The position numbers were made by a program, and so were the translations under genes. A stretch of 64,000 nt of DNA from Actinomadura barringtoniae (GTDB lineage Bacteria; Actinomycetota; Actinomycetes; Streptosporangiales; Streptosporangiaceae): the NCBI RefSeq assembly GCF_017573505.1, contig NZ_JAGEOJ010000009.1:310001-374000 (forward strand). Direction: 5' to 3'. The notes under the pieces are model-generated. The model made no database searches. It saw nothing but the letters and a program-made list of their open reading frames with translations, and had not been told where the DNA came from. Below, in pieces: positions 63,944-64,000 of this stretch (positions are counted from its first letter, which is position 1; every line of letters starts with the position of its first letter).

Positions 63944-64000
63944 ATGTCCGCTCCGCTGCGCGTCCTGCTGATCAGCATGCCGTGGCACGCCCTGGACCGG
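63944..64000 (+). CDS. 5' end of a probable B12-type radical-SAM RiPP-maturation protein
   Basis: Only 19 codons are present: RVLLISMPWHALDR after a short start. This pattern (hydrophobic strand, then S-M-P-W-x-x-L-D-R) is what I recall for the N terminus of bacteriocin/RiPP maturation radical-SAM proteins (rSAM_ocin_1 type), whose first domain is B12-binding-like. It begins seven bases after the S8 peptidase. The sequence is too short to be certain. Confidence 0.45.
   Translation, partial: MSAPLRVLLISMPWHALDR

Overview
The window is high-GC DNA with dense genes, many four-base start/stop overlaps (ATGA or GTGA) and frequent GTG starts. WhiA, chaplin-type repeats, F420-type (LLM) oxidoreductase, CU044_5270-type and SigE-like ECF genes point to a spore-forming actinomycete. 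A Streptosporangiales/Thermomonosporaceae relative (Actinomadura-like) is my best guess, from gene style only.

Layout. (1) 1-9.5 kb is a conserved housekeeping block on the minus strand: uvrC-rapZ-yvcK-whiA, then gap-pgk-tpiA (tpiA runs off the left edge). A plus-strand remnant ECF sigma gene and a membrane-anchored partner sit between whiA and gap. (2) 9.6-11.7 kb holds an MscS-type channel and two Rieske lipoproteins. (3) 11.8-34.7 kb is one large choline/glycine-betaine catabolic locus. (4) 34.6-40.1 kb is a mixed zone: a third Rieske lipoprotein, LLM oxidoreductase/LysR pair, secreted beta-propeller protein, VOC protein and several gene remnants. (5) 40.2-43.2 kb encodes two secreted histidine-rich proteins, one with five chaplin-like repeats and a sortase signal. 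(6) 43.3-46 kb holds a MarR/PNPOx-type pair whose start codons overlap, and an ECF sigma factor with its membrane partner. (7) uvrA. (8) 49-54.5 kb holds a Crp-like regulator, a giant Crp/NB-ARC/TPR fusion and a small membrane protein. (9) 54.7-64 kb holds an MBL-fold hydrolase, a vertebrate-type protein-arginine deiminase with HEAT-repeat and LuxR-ATPase partners, two S8 peptidases without signal peptides, and the first codons of a probable radical-SAM RiPP-maturation enzyme.

How the genes work together. The betaine locus spells out a whole pathway: ABC uptake (proX, a double permease, proV), choline to betaine aldehyde (betA), aldehyde to betaine (betB), a non-pyrrolysine MttB-family methyltransferase with its corrinoid protein, a methyl-THF:corrinoid methyltransferase, a RACo-like corrinoid reactivator and a MetV/MetF pair, then dimethylglycine oxidase and heterotetrameric sarcosine oxidase (soxBDAG) down to glycine. 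If this reading is right, all three N-methyl groups of betaine end up as 5,10-methylene-THF, and the first demethylation uses a corrinoid route rather than the Rieske oxygenase GbcAB or a betaine-homocysteine methyltransferase, neither of which is present here. Two IclR regulators and matching palindromes sit at the divergent and internal promoters.

The most unusual items are the corrinoid betaine locus, the five-repeat chaplin/His-rich surface pair, the protein-arginine deiminase operon, and the MarR/PNPOx gene pair with overlapping start codons inside a perfect palindrome. I saw no tRNA, rRNA, CRISPR array, transposase or integrase.
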